The notes: a model not told the origin generated them from the letters alone. A stretch of 64,000 nucleotides of DNA from Gibbula magus (GCA_936450465.1 OW388302.1:18987569-19051568); one strand, 5' to 3'; positions 8,985 through 21,367 are shown, counted from the first letter of the stretch. Numbers and translations are program-made.

Positions 8985-10640
8985 ACTGTGACCCCATTTG
9001 GGGTCACAAATTAGAATCCCCATTGGCCAAGGAGTCTGCACACAACTTTTCAGCTCTTTAGACCTTTTGGAACTGGAGAAGAAGATGAAAATAGGTTTTT
9101 AAGGATGTGACCCGGGTGACCCCATTTGGGGTCATGGGGTCACGAAATCTACAATTTAGAATCCCCATTGGCCAAGGAGTCTGCACACAACTTTTCAGCT
9201 CTCTAGACCTTTTGGAACTGGAGAAGAAGATGAAAATAGGTTTTTAAGGATATGACCCCTGTGACCCCATTTGGGGTCACGGGGTCACGAAATCTACAAT
9301 TTAGAATCCCCATTGGCCAAGGAGTCTGCAAACAATTTTTCAGCTCTCTAGACCTTTTGGAACTGGAGAAGAAGATGAAAATAGGTTTTTAAGGATGTGA
9401 CCCCTGTGACCCCATTTGGGGTCACAGGGTCACGAAATCTACAATTTAGAATCCCCATTGGCCAAGGAGTCTGCACACAACTTTTCAGCTCTCTAGACCT
9501 TTTGGAACTTGAGAAGAAGATGAAAATAGGTTTTTAAGGATGTGACCCCTGTGCCCCAATTAGGGGTCATTGGGTCACGGAATCTACAATTTAGAATCCC
9601 CATTGGCCAAGGAGTCTGTACACAACTTTTCAGCTCTCTAGACCTTTTGGAACTGGAAAAGAAGATGAAAATAGGTTTTTAAGGATGTGACCCCTGTGAC
9701 CCCATTTGGGGTCACGGGGTCACAAAATCTACAATTTAGAATCCCCATTGGCCAAGGAGTCTGCACACAACTTTTCAGCTCTCTAAACCTTTTGAAACTG
9801 AAGAAGAAGATGAAAATAGGTTTTTAAGGATGTGACCCCTGTGACCCCATTTGGGGTCACGGGGTCACAAAATCTACAATTTAGAATCCCCATTGGCCAA
9901 GGAGTCTGCACACAACTTTTCAGCTCTCTAAACCTTTTGAAACTGAAGAAGAAGATGAAAATAGGTTTTTAAGGATGTGACCCCTGTGACCCCATTTGGG
10001 GTCATGGGGTCACGAAATCTACAATTTAGAATCCCCATTGGCCAAGGAGTCTGCACACAACTTTTCAGCACTCTAGACCTTTTGGAACTGAAGAAGAAGA
10101 TGAAAATAGGTTTTTAAGGATGTGACCCATGTGACCCCATTTGGGGTCATGGGGTCACGAAATCTACAATTTAGAATCCCCATTGGCCAAGGAGTCTGCA
10201 CACAACTTTTCAGATCTCTAGACCTTTTGGAACTGAAGAAGAAGATGAAAATAGGTTTTTAAGGATGTGACCCCTGTGACCCCATTTGGGGTCATGGGGT
10301 CACGAAATCTACAATTTAGAATCCCCATTGGCCAAGGAGTCTGCACACAACTTTTCAGCTCTCTAGACCTGTTGGAACTGAAGAAGAAGATGAAAATAGG
10401 TTTTTAAGGATGTGACCCCTGTGACCCCATTTGGGGTCATGGGGTCACGAAATCTACAATTTAGAATCCACATTGGCCAGGGAGTATGCACACAACTTTT
10501 CAGCTCTCTAGACCTTTTCGAACTGAAGAAGAAGATGAAAATAGGTTTTTAAGGATGTGACCCCTGTCAAATCTACAATTTAGAATCCCCATTGGCCAAG
10601 GTGTCTGCCCATAGAATTTCAGCTCTGTGGAATTATTGGT
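8985..10640. repeat. 145-bp tandem core array, twelve units
   Basis: TTAGAATCCCCATTGG occurs at 9011, 9156, 9301, 9446, 9591, 9736, 9881, 10026, 10171, 10316, 10461 and 10580. All steps are exactly 145 bp except the last (119 bp, lacking the GACCCC block). Each full unit has the dyad GACCCCATTTGGGGTC followed by GGGGTCA, and a purine-rich stretch GGAGAAGAAGATGAAAATAGG's first half. The constant length implies recent expansion or homogenisation. Confidence 0.95.
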
Positions 10641-10671
10641 TCTGGAGAAGAAGTCGAAAAAGCGAAAAGTT

Positions 10672-10722
10672 TACGGATGGACGGATGGACGGATGGACGG
10701 ATGGACGGATGGACGGACGCCG
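10672..10722. repeat. ACGGATGG microsatellite
   Basis: About six copies of ACGGATGG, ending ACGGACGCCGG. It is the 3' microsatellite of the element above and is typical of pearl-type elements. Confidence 0.9.
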
Positions 10723-10782
10723 GACACCATGCAATGCCATAAGCCCATCGGGCCTTTCAGGCCTGATGAGCTAAAAATATAA

Positions 10783-13700
10783 ATAATCCCAACACCAGAA
10801 ATATTGTTTTAGAAAAGATTGAAGAACTAGACTTAATCTATATTTGGAGAAAACAAAATAGCAAATCTAAAAAATTCACTTGGTGGAAGAGAAATCCTAA
10901 ACAGCAAGCTAGGCTTGATTTTTTTTAAAGTCTCACAGGACCTATACAATGTATCATATGAAACCGACATTGTCCCAGGGTATGAATCTGATCATTCACC
11001 AATTACGCTATCAATGTCAAATAAACTAAGCATTGAAAGAGGCCGTGGCTACTGGAAGTTCAATACTTCCCTATTACGGAATGAAGAATACATCCAAATT
11101 GTAAAAAATACATTAAATGATATTCTTTCTAAATATGCAAAACCATTAGACACTGAAGATGAATTAAACAACCATATCAAGGATGGAACATTGGAATTGA
11201 AAATATCTGAATCTTTACTTCTTGAAACTTTTTAAATGAATTTAAGAGGTAAGACTATTTCTTTTTCTACATTCATTAAAAAAGATAGGAATAAAAAAAA
11301 GAAAAGATCTTGAAGATACAATACAATCACTCGAGGAAAATATAAGAATTGATGTTCATAATTTAAGTGAAGATTCTTTATTAGAACTAACAACAAAGAA
11401 AAAGCTTTTGGAAGAACTTAATGAAGAAGACATAAAAAGATCTCAATTCCTAAAAAGAATTAAATGGTACGATGAAGGTGAAAAACCTACAAATCATTTT
11501 TGCCACCTAGAAAATAGGAATTATACTAGTAAGCTTATCAAATGTTTCATAAAAGATAATTGTGATTTGATTACAGATGGCAGTACTATCTTAGATGAAC
11601 TGAAACAATTTTAAGTAAACTATACAGTAAAGATGTACACCATCATGAAGAATAGAAAGATATTGATTTAAATTTAAACTTAAATATTGACATGCCAAAA
11701 ATTAACAAGGAAGAGTTTGACAATCTGGGAAAAGAAATAAGCCTAGAAGAAATTGGTAAGGCAGTTCTTTCTATGAAGAATGATAAAAGCCCTGGAATTG
11801 ATGGCTACCCTATTGAATTCATTAAATTCTTTTAGAGAGATCTAGGCCCATGGGTTTACAGGTTTATACAAGAAACTTTTGCAAATAATGAAATAAGCAT
11901 AACAATGAACAGAGGTAAATCACTTGTTTGCCTAAGCAAACTAGAGAGCGTAAACTTTTGAAATTGGCGCCCTATTTCATTACTAAACTCCCTTTACAAA
12001 ATTATAAGTACATGCATAGCAAATAGACTTAAGTTAACATTAGATACTCTTAAACCAAACTGGCTTCATACCTGGAAGATGTATGAGTGAAAATATTAGA
12101 CTTCTTTATGAAACCAGAAAATTGAATAAACCTGGCCTTCTACTACTGATTGACTTTGAAAAAGCCTTTGATACTATCTCCAAACAATTTATAATACAAA
12201 CAATGAGAGCATTTGGATTTGGACCTTATATCATTAAATGGATTGAAATCATAACTGGTAACAACACAGCAGCTGTTATACAAAATGGCCATATTTCTTC
12301 ATTTTTTCCAGCAGGAAAGGGGCTGTAGACAGGGTGATCCAGTCTCTCCTTATTTATTTATCCTTGCAGTAGACATATTAGGTATTATGATTAGATCAAA
12401 TGCTGATAAAAAGGGAATAATGCTTAATGACATAGAACAAAAGCTGGGTCAATATGCTGATGATGCACAGTTGTATCTAGATGGATCTGAAAAAAGTCTC
12501 AAAGCAGAAAATGAAACACTCAGTGCTCTGAAACACTCAATATCTTCTATCAAATGTCAGGTCTAAAAATTAACATAAAGAAAACAAAAGCTATATGGAT
12601 AGGTTCAATGAGAGGTAGTAACATCATCTTAGCCAATGACCTATATTTTGACTGGCACAGTGGGGACTTTGAAATTTTAGGGATAACTCTTAATGCTTCT
12701 CTTAAAAACTTATGGGTAATTAACACAAAAAAGCGCTCAGAACATGTAAACGATTACTTGCCAGCTGGCGAAGAAGAAACTTGACTCTTATTGGAAAAAT
12801 CACTGTTATCGAAACTCTAGCAATCTCAACTTTAGTACACATCTTTTCTGCACTTCCTAACCCACCTAAAACATTCATTGATGAACTCAATAAAATAATT
12901 TATAATTTTCTTTGAAGCAACAAAAAGGATAAAATTAAAAGATCAAACATCAGTAGGACCTATGATGATGGAGGCCTCAGAATGACTGACATAGAATGTT
13001 TCATCAATGCTCTGAAATTATCATCATTGAAGTGCCAACTAAAAAGGAAATCCAGTTTTAATAACATCTTTCCTTTAAGCCATATATACTCTCTTGGTTC
13101 GAACGCTGTAGATTGCTTCTCGGACAATGATAATCTTTACTGGAGAGATGTTTTATTTGTCTGGAGAATATTTTATAAGAAACACACCTTTGACTTAGAC
13201 CAAATTTTAGCTCAGCCACTCTGGATAAACCATTTCTTTAAATCTTCCCACATTGTTCGGAATTGGTTAGATCATGGTATCCAATGTCTCAGAGACATTT
13301 ATGATGGACATGGTTTTTTCAGCTTTGAAGTTTCAAAACAGAAATATAAAATAAGAGGAACTTTCTGTGATTATCAACATTTGTTAAGTAACATTCCAAA
13401 GACACGGAGAGAGCAATTAGAAAACAGAACTTATGGCTTGAACCATCTAATCATTAATCTTGTTCACAAAGATATGATCTCCAATAGCAAAGGATCAAGG
13501 ATACTTTACAACAAACTGATAAAAAAAACACTAACACTCCAAAAGTACTAGAATATTGGAATATTACATTTCAACAGGACATAATTTGGAATGATGTTTT
13601 TGGTTATTATAGGAAATGTACAAATGATTGCAAGCTTTTAGATTTTCAATATAAGTTTATCTACAGAGCAGTATATACAAAGAAAGAATTTTTGAGGATG

Positions 13701-13830
13701 AAGTTAGTTGATGATGATACATGCTCTTTTTGTAAAAATACCTCAGAAGATATATCACATGTGATTTGACTTAGTTCAAATCTTCTGGCATAATCTAGAA
13801 TATTTCATAAATACTCATCTCCAATGTAGT
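10783..13830 (+). pseudogene. LINE-B ORF2 (endonuclease end, reverse transcriptase, zinc knuckle), broken
   Basis: Pieces in order: end of the AP-type endonuclease (KFTWWKRNPKQQARLDF, YESDHSPITL) at about 10800-11040; linker to 11614; RT fingers (KNDKSPGIDGYPIEF) near 11770-11820; LLLLIDFEKAFDTISK near 12140-12190; RGCRQGDPVSPYLFIL near 12315-12365; catalytic YADDAQLYLDG near 12450; SGLKINIKKTK near 12555; thumb region 12980-13551; and a C-terminal CSFCKNTSEDISHV near 13720-13765. Frame changes and stops (near 11235, 11835, 12328, 12566, 12915, 13768) show decay. Function would have been target-primed reverse transcription. Confidence 0.88.
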
Positions 13831-14201
13831 GTTACCCTTACAAAATTCATTATAATGTTCGGATTGTGCTCACACAATAAAATAGTAAACCATATTATTC
13901 TATTATGTTTCAAGTATCAAACGACATGCTCTTTCTTCTGAGACATTTTTTAAAATCTTAAGAGAAACATGTAATATTGAAAAATTCATAGCTAGAAAAA
14001 AACAACAGGACAGGTTCCTACATTGTGAAATGGAAACATTTACCTGTCATATTTGGTATAGGTTAAAGCGCCCATACAATACAATAACTTTGCATTTTTA
14101 TTCTTATATGTTTTATATCAAAACGAATGTATATTCAATGCCTTTGTTTGCCATATGTAATGAATGTATGAATTGGAAATGGAATAAAAGAAAAAAAAAG
14201 T

Positions 14202-14599
14202 ATTTTATTTATGTTTTGTGGTGTTATATTTTGTTGTTTACATGTGATCTAATTTTGTGCCAGATTCATGGGTTCATAGATCAATATAAGTGTAGTTCCA
14301 TGCAAATGACGGCAAGTTCATTGTTTGTGTCAAAGGTCAGATGCATGTAAACCCATGCTCAGTATACACATGATTTGAAGAAGCATGAAAGAAAAACAGA
14401 TGAAGATAGAGACTTAAAATCTTTATATATAAGTAGAGTATAATATTACATAATGTATGCACACATTCCTTTCAATAACACAGAAACTGAATGCCCAACA
14501 TAGGTACAAAGACACATGGGGTAAACAAATTTTTTAATTCTCAATATTACTGTCAAGCTGTATATGCTGAAAATGAGATTGTAAACAACTGAAAAGTCC
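14202..14599. other. No gene seen
   Basis: AT-rich sequence between the LINE-B tail and the Tc1/mariner remnant. Its short open frames show no recognisable motif. Confidence 0.5.
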
Positions 14600-15120
14600 T
14601 TGGACACGTGTTCAATACCGGGTATGTCCACCTTGGGCATCAATGCATGCCAGAGCCCGCCGCCGCATCGAATACGTCAAACGCCGGATGACGTTGGGAG
14701 TCAGTCGCTGCCATTCATCATTTAGACACTGTTCTAAGGCTTGAAGGTTGTCGAGTAGTGCTGGTCGTCTCGACTTGACGGTCAAGGTGGTCCCACAAGT
14801 CCGAGAACAGAACACGGCTCCATTTTCGCACTTGCCAACGTCGAACTCGTCGGGCCCATATCAATCTGTTAATTCAACGTCACACCACGCACAACTACGG
14901 TAGGGTCGACGATCTCGGATACCATGCTGACGCAATTTGCGGTATACAGTGTGTCTACTGATCCAATGTCCCAATTAATGCCGTCGCTGCCGTTTCCGTC
15001 GCGGTGATAAAGCGGTTTCTCAGGTGAATAACCCGGATGTGAGGTCTTCCAAGGTCGTGGTGACCCGGGGTCTAATGTTTGACCTGTCTGTCGATATCGA
15101 TGCATTAACCGGGAAATGTA
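14600..15120 (-). pseudogene. Tc1/mariner transposase remnant
   Basis: Minus strand. Near 15105-15040 it reads MHRYRQTGQTLD followed by shifted PRSGRPRK-like sequence (helix-turn-helix end). At the other end it reads LTPNVIRRLTYSMRRR and IDAQGGHTRY (14620-14720), the C-terminal block of Tc1/mariner transposases. The DDE core between them is mostly missing and frames shift several times. Terminal repeats were not located. The normal length is about 340 residues; about 170 are represented here. It is inactive. Confidence 0.8.
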
Positions 15121-15206
15121 AACACGCTAGGTATTAGATAAGTTATTCAAATTGTTTCTTTGTATACTTTCTTTTGAGCATGTGTTTAGATGCAGGATCG
15201 ATCCAT

Positions 15207-15384
15207 GGGGTCTGTGAAGTTAGCGTACAGGTCCTTATTCCTTATTACTTATTCAAAATGTGAAGAAACTGTATGCTAACTTCACATTTTGAATAGGGAA
15301 TAAGGAATAAGTAACTGTATGCTAACTTCACATTTTGAATAGGGAATAAGGAATAAGGAACTGTTCGCTAACTTCACAGACCCC
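15207..15384. mobile_element. Fold-back element with internal duplication
   Basis: The ends GGGGTCTGTGAAGTTAGCG and CGCTAACTTCACAGACCCC are inverted repeats. The right half contains two tandem copies (about 64 bp) of GCTAACTTCACATTTTGAAT followed by AGGGAATAAGGAATAAG, so the single left arm can pair with either copy. Confidence 0.85.
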
Positions 15385-16207
15385 AACTACTTGTGATTTG
15401 ATGATATGGTTGGATCAAGATGTTTGGTGCATGAGCAAAGTGGACTAAGTGTTCACTTGCTGTCTTCTACTTCTCTTCACCTGCCAAGATGAAGTAATTA
15501 CATGATATACTGCCAGAGAGAATTTGAACGAACTGCTAATATAATTGAAAATGTTTATGTATTATTTCTTTTTCTATAAAACCAAACAAACTCACCAGAC
15601 AAACAGTGACCTTCCTCAGAAACAATGACCCTTTGGTGAACGTGTTCACTGAATGATTTCTTGGAAATTGTATTTGGTAATTCTTCATGTTAAATTGAAT
15701 ATTTAATATATATGCAGGTACTGAAAGAAGCTGTCATTCATTGTGTCTGTTTTAAATATATTCTGTTGTTCAGGTTTACTGGTTTTGAGGTTCACATGCT
15801 GAAATCTTAGCAGCTTGTCCCATAGACAGTGAAAATCATTATTACTGTACTGCTTATTACTTGTAATGGTTAAATATGAACTATTATATATCTATTGTAA
15901 ACCGAGCGTACTTGTTATGTCATGCTGTTAAATCATGAGTTCTGTATGTCTTTGTATATTTAGTTGATTTATATGTACTGGTGATGAATGTAATATGAAA
16001 CTAAGTAATAATTGCAATGAATGAATGAATCTATATTTGAGATATGTCTATTTATACAATGAACTTATTATGTTATATCTGTTTAACAGAGCTGTGATGT
16101 TTGCCTTCAGAAAACCGTATAGATGCTGAAATAAAAAGAAGCCACGGCCACTGATGCGTCTGTTTGATTGGTTGACGTTACAGTAACAGGGCTGTTAATA
16201 CATAAAA
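15385..16207. other. No gene seen
   Basis: AT-rich, many stops in all frames, no repeats recognised. One AATAAA (near 16130) has no attributable gene. Confidence 0.5.
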
Positions 16208-17075
16208 GGATAATAATGTTCTTTATTTCTAATACTTAGAGGCCACAGGCGTACAGTACAAAAACGTACACGAGATTCACATGCAAACAAACATAGAAAA
16301 CACCTTAACGGGGATTACATCATCATAAGTTAGCGTTTGAACATATTAAAGAGTAACATTTCACTTCTGATATAAACATATTAAACATATCACATCATAA
16401 CTGAGAATTTCGAAGTAACATGCCTTGGTAGATGAAAGTTGAAAACTTTCGAATTAGAAAAGATTCGTCATCATCTAAAGTGTAAAGTGAATTTAAACCT
16501 ATATGGATGTACATAGTAATATTTGGGAATATTATTTGTTCTCAGGTTAGTATACAAAGGACAACTTAAAAGAAAATGGTATTCGTTTTCCACAAAATTT
16601 AGATGACATAATTTACAAATTCTATTTTTAAATGTTATATTGTAATATCTCCCTGTCTCAATTGCTAACTCGTGGGATGAGTACCTGAAACGTGAAAATG
16701 CATTTCGGAATGTCCTTATATCTAACAAACTCAAATTATATTCTCTTTATATGTGTGATTTAAACATTTTATAGTAAAACAATTTGTTTGAAAGCTATAT
16801 ATTTTTCAGTCTTTGTGTAACATTTTTAACAAAATTTGAATTGAAATGAACTTTTTGACTAAGCCACATATCCTTGAAACCAATAGTAGCTAATAAGTCA
16901 CCAACGTTGGATACCCAATTTGCCTTTCCTCTCTTATCATACAGAATCAGCATGTCATAACATTTCCTAGGGTATCCATTAGAAGGCATAATTAAGAGAC
17001 GTGTCAAATATTTTATAAAAGGATAGTTTTGTATTGGTCTTTTCATATCATATTCTGTATCAGCCACAGTCCCTG
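16208..17075 (-). pseudogene. LINE 3' fragment (RT C-terminal region)
   Basis: Two minus-strand frames, 17067-16798 and 16734-16474, separated by stops. The first is thumb/connection-like (RPIQNYPFIKYLTRLLIMP). The second has FRYSSHELAIETGRYYN and the Cys/His cluster CKLCHLNFVENEYHFLLSC followed by PLYTNLR, a signature of jockey/CR1/L2-group LINE C-termini. The 3' end near 16208-16240 reads AATAAAGAACATTATTAT on the minus strand. It is 5' truncated near 17075, as is usual for LINEs. The clade cannot be fixed from this piece. Confidence 0.75.
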
Positions 17076-17685
17076 TGAGCTCGAAGGTTGATACAGGGTG
17101 AGAGATGGAAGACTCGTATCATACTATGTTGTCTGGCAGAAAACAGGAGGTTGATATTTGTGTAGACATTTAAAAACCCGAGGGCGACTGGGAATGAGAA
17201 GTTAAACCGAGGTTGTAATTTTCATTCCGCCACAAGAAGTTTATTAAGCGTGTGTTAACCACTGATCATATAATGCAACTAACCCTTAGAGACTAGAGAC
17301 TAGAGATTGTGATGAGCAAAACAAGATTATGACTTGGCTCTCTTTTCAAGTGTTTTCATTCGGTATGTTGTTTGATGTAGTGTTGAGCCAGTGTGTAAAA
17401 TAGTTACCGACTGAGACCGAGGTGTTCATGAGCACCACATTCAATTGTACCCTTGCCATGCTCTTATGTTGGGCAGTTGGACCCTGACATTTAGAAATCT
17501 TTTGTCTTGATGATATTCTTAAAGATTTCATTTAAATATTTTTGGGTGGATACTTGGTCATGACGCCCATATTTGAAGGCGATTTAGACAAAATGGACAA
17601 AATGTAGGAAATATTACAATTTGAAAATGTAAGCTTCCTATGCCAACTGGTTTCGGAGAAGAAATCATTAAGTAGGTTTCTAAGG
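17076..17685. other. Unassigned, with a possible diverged pearl-type core
   Basis: No gene seen. Around 17635-17685 the sequence GGTTTCGGAGAAGAAATCAT followed by AAGTAGGTTTCTAAGG resembles the GGAACTGGAGAAGAAGATGA and AGGTTTTTAAGG part of the 145-bp cores at 8985-10640, suggesting an old copy into which LINE-A inserted. Confidence 0.45.
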
Positions 17686-17709
17686 AATTTTTTAATTTTT
17701 TTTTTTATT

Positions 17710-18525
17710 TCCATATTTTTCAAGTTTTACATACATTCGGTTTGAACATATTCACAGTTGAGACGTGAAAAAAGAAACATTATGCATTTAAATAACAGGA
17801 AATATATACATAAGTTACAGTGACCTTCAGCGCTATACAGGTTAGACTATTGGTTAAGGTACATGCACATTATAAACATTGGCAATATGACGTGCTTAAG
17901 TAAGTACAAAGTGAAACTGTGTGTAATACAGAAAATTTACAGTCGATTATCAAAACATTTAATTCCTCAATATGGTATGTAAGGATGACCAGAATTTAAC
18001 AGATGGATCATTCTCACCAGAAACTAAGTAAAGGCATTTCGTTATGTCGTAATATTGCTTGATTTGGCCAAGTATATACGGAAAATTCGGAACATTCATT
18101 TGTTGACTGTTTTTGAATATAATGTCTTTTACAGGAAAATGATAGCATTAATGGGATTGTTTTTTCTTCCTTTTATCCCTAGCATTATCTTTGACACTGT
18201 TAAATTTATATGAATTTGGGCGGTTTGTAGCCATTTTTCTAAACTTTTCCAAATTTGTACAACCGGGTCACAATACCAAAATAAGTGCTCTAAAGTTTCA
18301 AATTCTTTATTACAAAACCGACATTGTGGTGTTTCCGATACTTTTATTCTGAATAAGTAACAATTTGTAGGTAGGATGTGATGGATAATCCTATACTGCA
18401 GCCATTTCAAGTCAGTACTACGGGTGCATGTGTGAGCTATCATATTAAATACTCTCCAATCCTTTTCTGAGAGTTCACAATCTAAAATTCTGGCCCATTT
18501 GCTATAACAGGGTAATTGCACAGAG
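17710..18525 (-). pseudogene. LINE-A ORF2 C-terminus and 3' UTR
   Basis: Minus strand from 18525: QLPCYSKWARILDCELSEKD, then LKWLQYRIIHHILPTN and the zinc-knuckle CRFCNKEFETLEHLFWYC followed by VVQIWKSLEKWL, classic for L1/Tx1 ORF2 ends. The frame ends near 18129. The rest down to 17710 is AT-rich 3' UTR. The upstream edge abuts the CT-rich tail of the inserted LINE. Confidence 0.85.
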
Positions 18526-21120
18526 AGAGAGAGAGAGATTCTTTATTTCCTCCAGTTTACACCGAAGATCACAATTATACAAATACATTAATACGTGAAA
18601 ATGTACACTTTACAAATTGGAGGATATACACATATTTACAAAACTGTTAGACAAGAGAAGTCGATATTGGACACTCAACATGTAAAACATGTTTATACCA
18701 GCTCTATAAAACAAGTGTAGTTAACAAAATATATACACATTGGTAAGCAATCTACTAGTATTGTGTAAGAGAGATAATAGAAGATTAATCATTAAGTGTA
18801 ATATTGTAACAGGTGGCGTCTTATTTTGAAAATATATAGTGAAAAGTTTAGAACAATGATTTCCCAAGTGTGGTGTTCAATATATCGGTTAAAATCAGTT
18901 GTGCCCCCGAGAAGGAAAGCTAACATGTCTGCTTCATCTTGTAGTTCAAATGCAACATACGTTTCCACATCAAGAAAATCTATCATATATTTCTGTCACA
19001 GTTAACATGTTCACAATGTAACAAAATATGAGTATCATAGTCGAAGGTATGTTTATGGCAAAGTTTGCACTCTGTAGAAATTTTACCACGTGATGAAATT
19101 TGTATGCATACTCGAAGGGCAGATTTAAAGTCAGGATGTAGATATGCTAATTGCCAGAGAATATGATAGGTTAGTTTGCTGTGAACACGTTGGTATAAGC
19201 ACATATTTGCATTAAAGGATGTTCTCATAATCCATGAATGTTCCTCGTAACTATGTACAGATGTATTTACAATTCGTCGCCATTCATGTTTCGAGGGGAA
19301 TACGCCTTTTGTAATATAATTTTTGACATGTACATTTAGATTATATTTTGAGAGTATTGATAGCAGATCATTGCAGATTGTAGGGGATGTTGTGGAGATT
19401 GAGATTGCTGCACAAAATATATTTTTGGCAAAGTTGTTACAGGAAAGTTTGCATAGGCGTCCAAAAAATATGAGTTTACATTTATTAATATATCCAACAA
19501 GAGTCCACAATCCCAAATTTGCAATAGTAGAGTCTGTTGATGATCTGTTATCAAGCCCCTGTACAATACGAGCAAAATATCGCTGCGTAAGTTCAAGTGC
19601 AGCTGCTTGTTGACCCTTAATAAAAGGTAATATTTCACAACCATAGAGACTTGTTGTAAGTATCATTCTCAACCAGATTTTAACACATGTAAATGGGTGG
19701 AGTTGAGAATGATTAAGTCCAACAGATCTAAGAGCATTTACATTTTGTCTTGCTTTCTGACAATACTTATCAATTCGTGCTTTTGTTGATAATTTATCAG
19801 TTAGAAGAACGCCTCCATATACTGTTGATTCAGATTGATAGATAAGTGTATCACCCAGGCGATATTGTGCTTTTGATTCAGTGTTTTTGTTTTTATTGAA
19901 GATAATTATTGAACTTTTTGAGGGATTGTAGGTCAATCGCCATTTAGAAGCGTATGAGGAAACGATGTCTAATGATGATTGTAAGCCTTTTGGTGATGCA
20001 TTAACAAGTGTAGTATCGTCAGCAAGCAAGACAGCAGGAACACGCATACCATATACACAAATGCCGCAATTTGCTTCTCTGAGAGAGGTGATTAGATCAT
20101 TTATAAAAACTAGGAAAAACCAAGCAGAAATAACTCTTCCTTGACCAACACCTTGTTTGACATTATATTTGTCTGATCTCTCACCTTGGTATAAGACAAA
20201 ACATTCACTGTTAGTATAGCAATGATGTAGGAGATCCCATGTTTTACCTCGTATTCCAATTTCATATAATTTATAGAATAGTCCATCGTGCCAAATGCGG
20301 TCAAAAGCTTTTTCATTATCAAGAAACGAGGCAAAAACAGGCGATTCTCTGTGCATATATAAATGAATACATTCCATTAGAGTAAAAACAGATATTATAG
20401 CCCCGTGTTCACGCCGGAAGCCGAACTGTAGAGAGTCTGGGAAATCTGGTTTTGTTATAACTAATGTTTGTTCAATTCTATTGAGTAATAGCTTTTCAAA
20501 TAGCTTACCAAGACATGATGTTAGAGTAATACCTCGGTAGTTTCGTGGATCACTTTTGTCTTTTTTTCCTTTATATATTGGTATAACCATACCTAATCTA
20601 TATTCATTGGGAACATATTTGTAGGCAGTGATGAGGTTAAATAATCTACATAGATGGGTAATGATGTAATCGTCAGCAAAAATAATATGTTCATTGGTAA
20701 CTCTATCAGGGCCTTGAGATTTATTTCTACTGAGGGAGTTAATGATGTCTTTTATTTCATTTACTGAGAATGGTTTTTCTAAGTGTTTATCATGACTGTG
20801 ATTGGAGTTTTAAATATCCCTTACTCGTTTGGATATATGCTCTTTGAAGTCTGAATCAAATGTATCTGACTCGTGTGGTTGAGCAAGATGTGAGTAATAC
20901 TTTCCCCATATTCTACAAATATCTAGAGCGGTGGTGCCGCTTTCTCCCCCAAAAGTAAGAGTAGGAGCATTAGTAACATTAGCTCTTTGTTGTCGTACAT
21001 TTTTGTAAAATGAGTTGATATCCATTTCAGCTGAGAGTTCAATTTGCTTTAGCATTTCCTTTTTACTATGTCTTTTTGATTTTCTCAAGAGTCGACGAAA
21101 GTTACGTTTTTCCGTTTTAT
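18526..21120 (-). mobile_element. 5'-truncated CR1/jockey-like LINE inserted in LINE-A
   Basis: The minus-strand 3' end reads GGAAATAAAGAATC followed by a CT repeat (18524-18550). The coding part runs up to about 21120, where LINE-A sequence resumes. The endonuclease half is missing, consistent with incomplete reverse transcription on insertion. No clear target duplication was read by eye. Confidence 0.82.
18792..21088 (-). pseudogene. Reverse transcriptase ORF of the inserted LINE, almost intact
   Basis: One frame from 21088 to 18983 with a single in-frame TAA at 20810-20812. Motifs in order: AEMDINSFYKNVRQQR; PFSVNEIKDIINSLSRNKSQ; VIPIYKGKKDKSDPRNYRGI; FLDNEKAFDRIWHDGLFYKL; GVGQGRVISAWFF; catalytic VLLADDTTLV; then thumb, and a C-terminal CKLCHKHTFDYDTHILLHC. 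After the stop at 18983 a second frame overlaps (MIDFLDVETYVAFELQDEAD, to 18792) and looks like the true C-terminus after a one-base shift. All three RT aspartates are present. It is less decayed than LINE-A, as expected for a younger insertion. Confidence 0.88.
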
Positions 21121-21367
21121 AGGGTTTTCGAATCCATTAATTTCGTGTATATATATTTACTGCCTAATTTTGTTTACTAATATGAAATAGATTAAAAAGT
21201 TAAATTGTATTTGGACAAACATTCTGTATGTTTTGTATATCTAACTTAGAGATATACGACATAACAGACCTTTTTATACCTTCATATCTTAAAAAATTGG
21301 TTTGGATTTTAAATTTATTTTCAAATTCCTCAAAATTGATAAGTCTACCCTCGTGGTGCATCAGATC
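21121..21367 (-). pseudogene. LINE-A ORF2 fragment between the two inserted elements
   Basis: The minus strand reads MHHEGRLINFEEFENKFKIQ, then NFLRYEGIKRSVMSYISKLD, followed by stops. This is the segment just after the RT thumb in L1/Tx1 ORF2. It continues the frame that stops at the other edge of the BEL element (28611). Confidence 0.82.

Larger units (their letters stand above)
8886..10773. mobile_element. CvA/pearl-like non-autonomous element with tandem cores
   Basis: The ends are 12-bp inverted repeats, TAGCTCATCAGG (8886-8897) and CCTGATGAGCTA (10762-10773). Between them are a short unique 5' part, twelve 145-bp cores, an ACGG-type microsatellite, and a 3' hairpin GGGCCTTTCAGGCC just before the end. 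This plan (unique 5' end, repeated core, microsatellite, hairpin 3' end) matches bivalve pearl/CvA elements, which have been related to Helentron-derived elements. It carries no protein and would depend on enzymes in trans. It sits inside LINE-B. Confidence 0.75.
8155..14201 (+). mobile_element. L1/Tx1-like LINE-B, decayed, interrupted
   Basis: ORF1 (8155-8885) and the 3' three quarters of ORF2 (10783 to about 13830) run in the same direction and belong to the same kind of LINE as LINE-A. They end with an A-rich tail near 14186-14201. A tandem-core element (8886-10773) sits between them. Sequence for the end of ORF1 and the N-terminal endonuclease is missing, so either insertion came with a deletion of several hundred bases or two copies lie side by side. 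ORF2 has many stops and frameshifts, so this copy is dead. Confidence 0.8.

Noticed and set aside
14030..14350. Plus-strand 106-residue frame with hydrophobic stretches
   Set aside because: It spans the A-rich 3' end of LINE-B and flanking AT-rich DNA, with no conserved motif.
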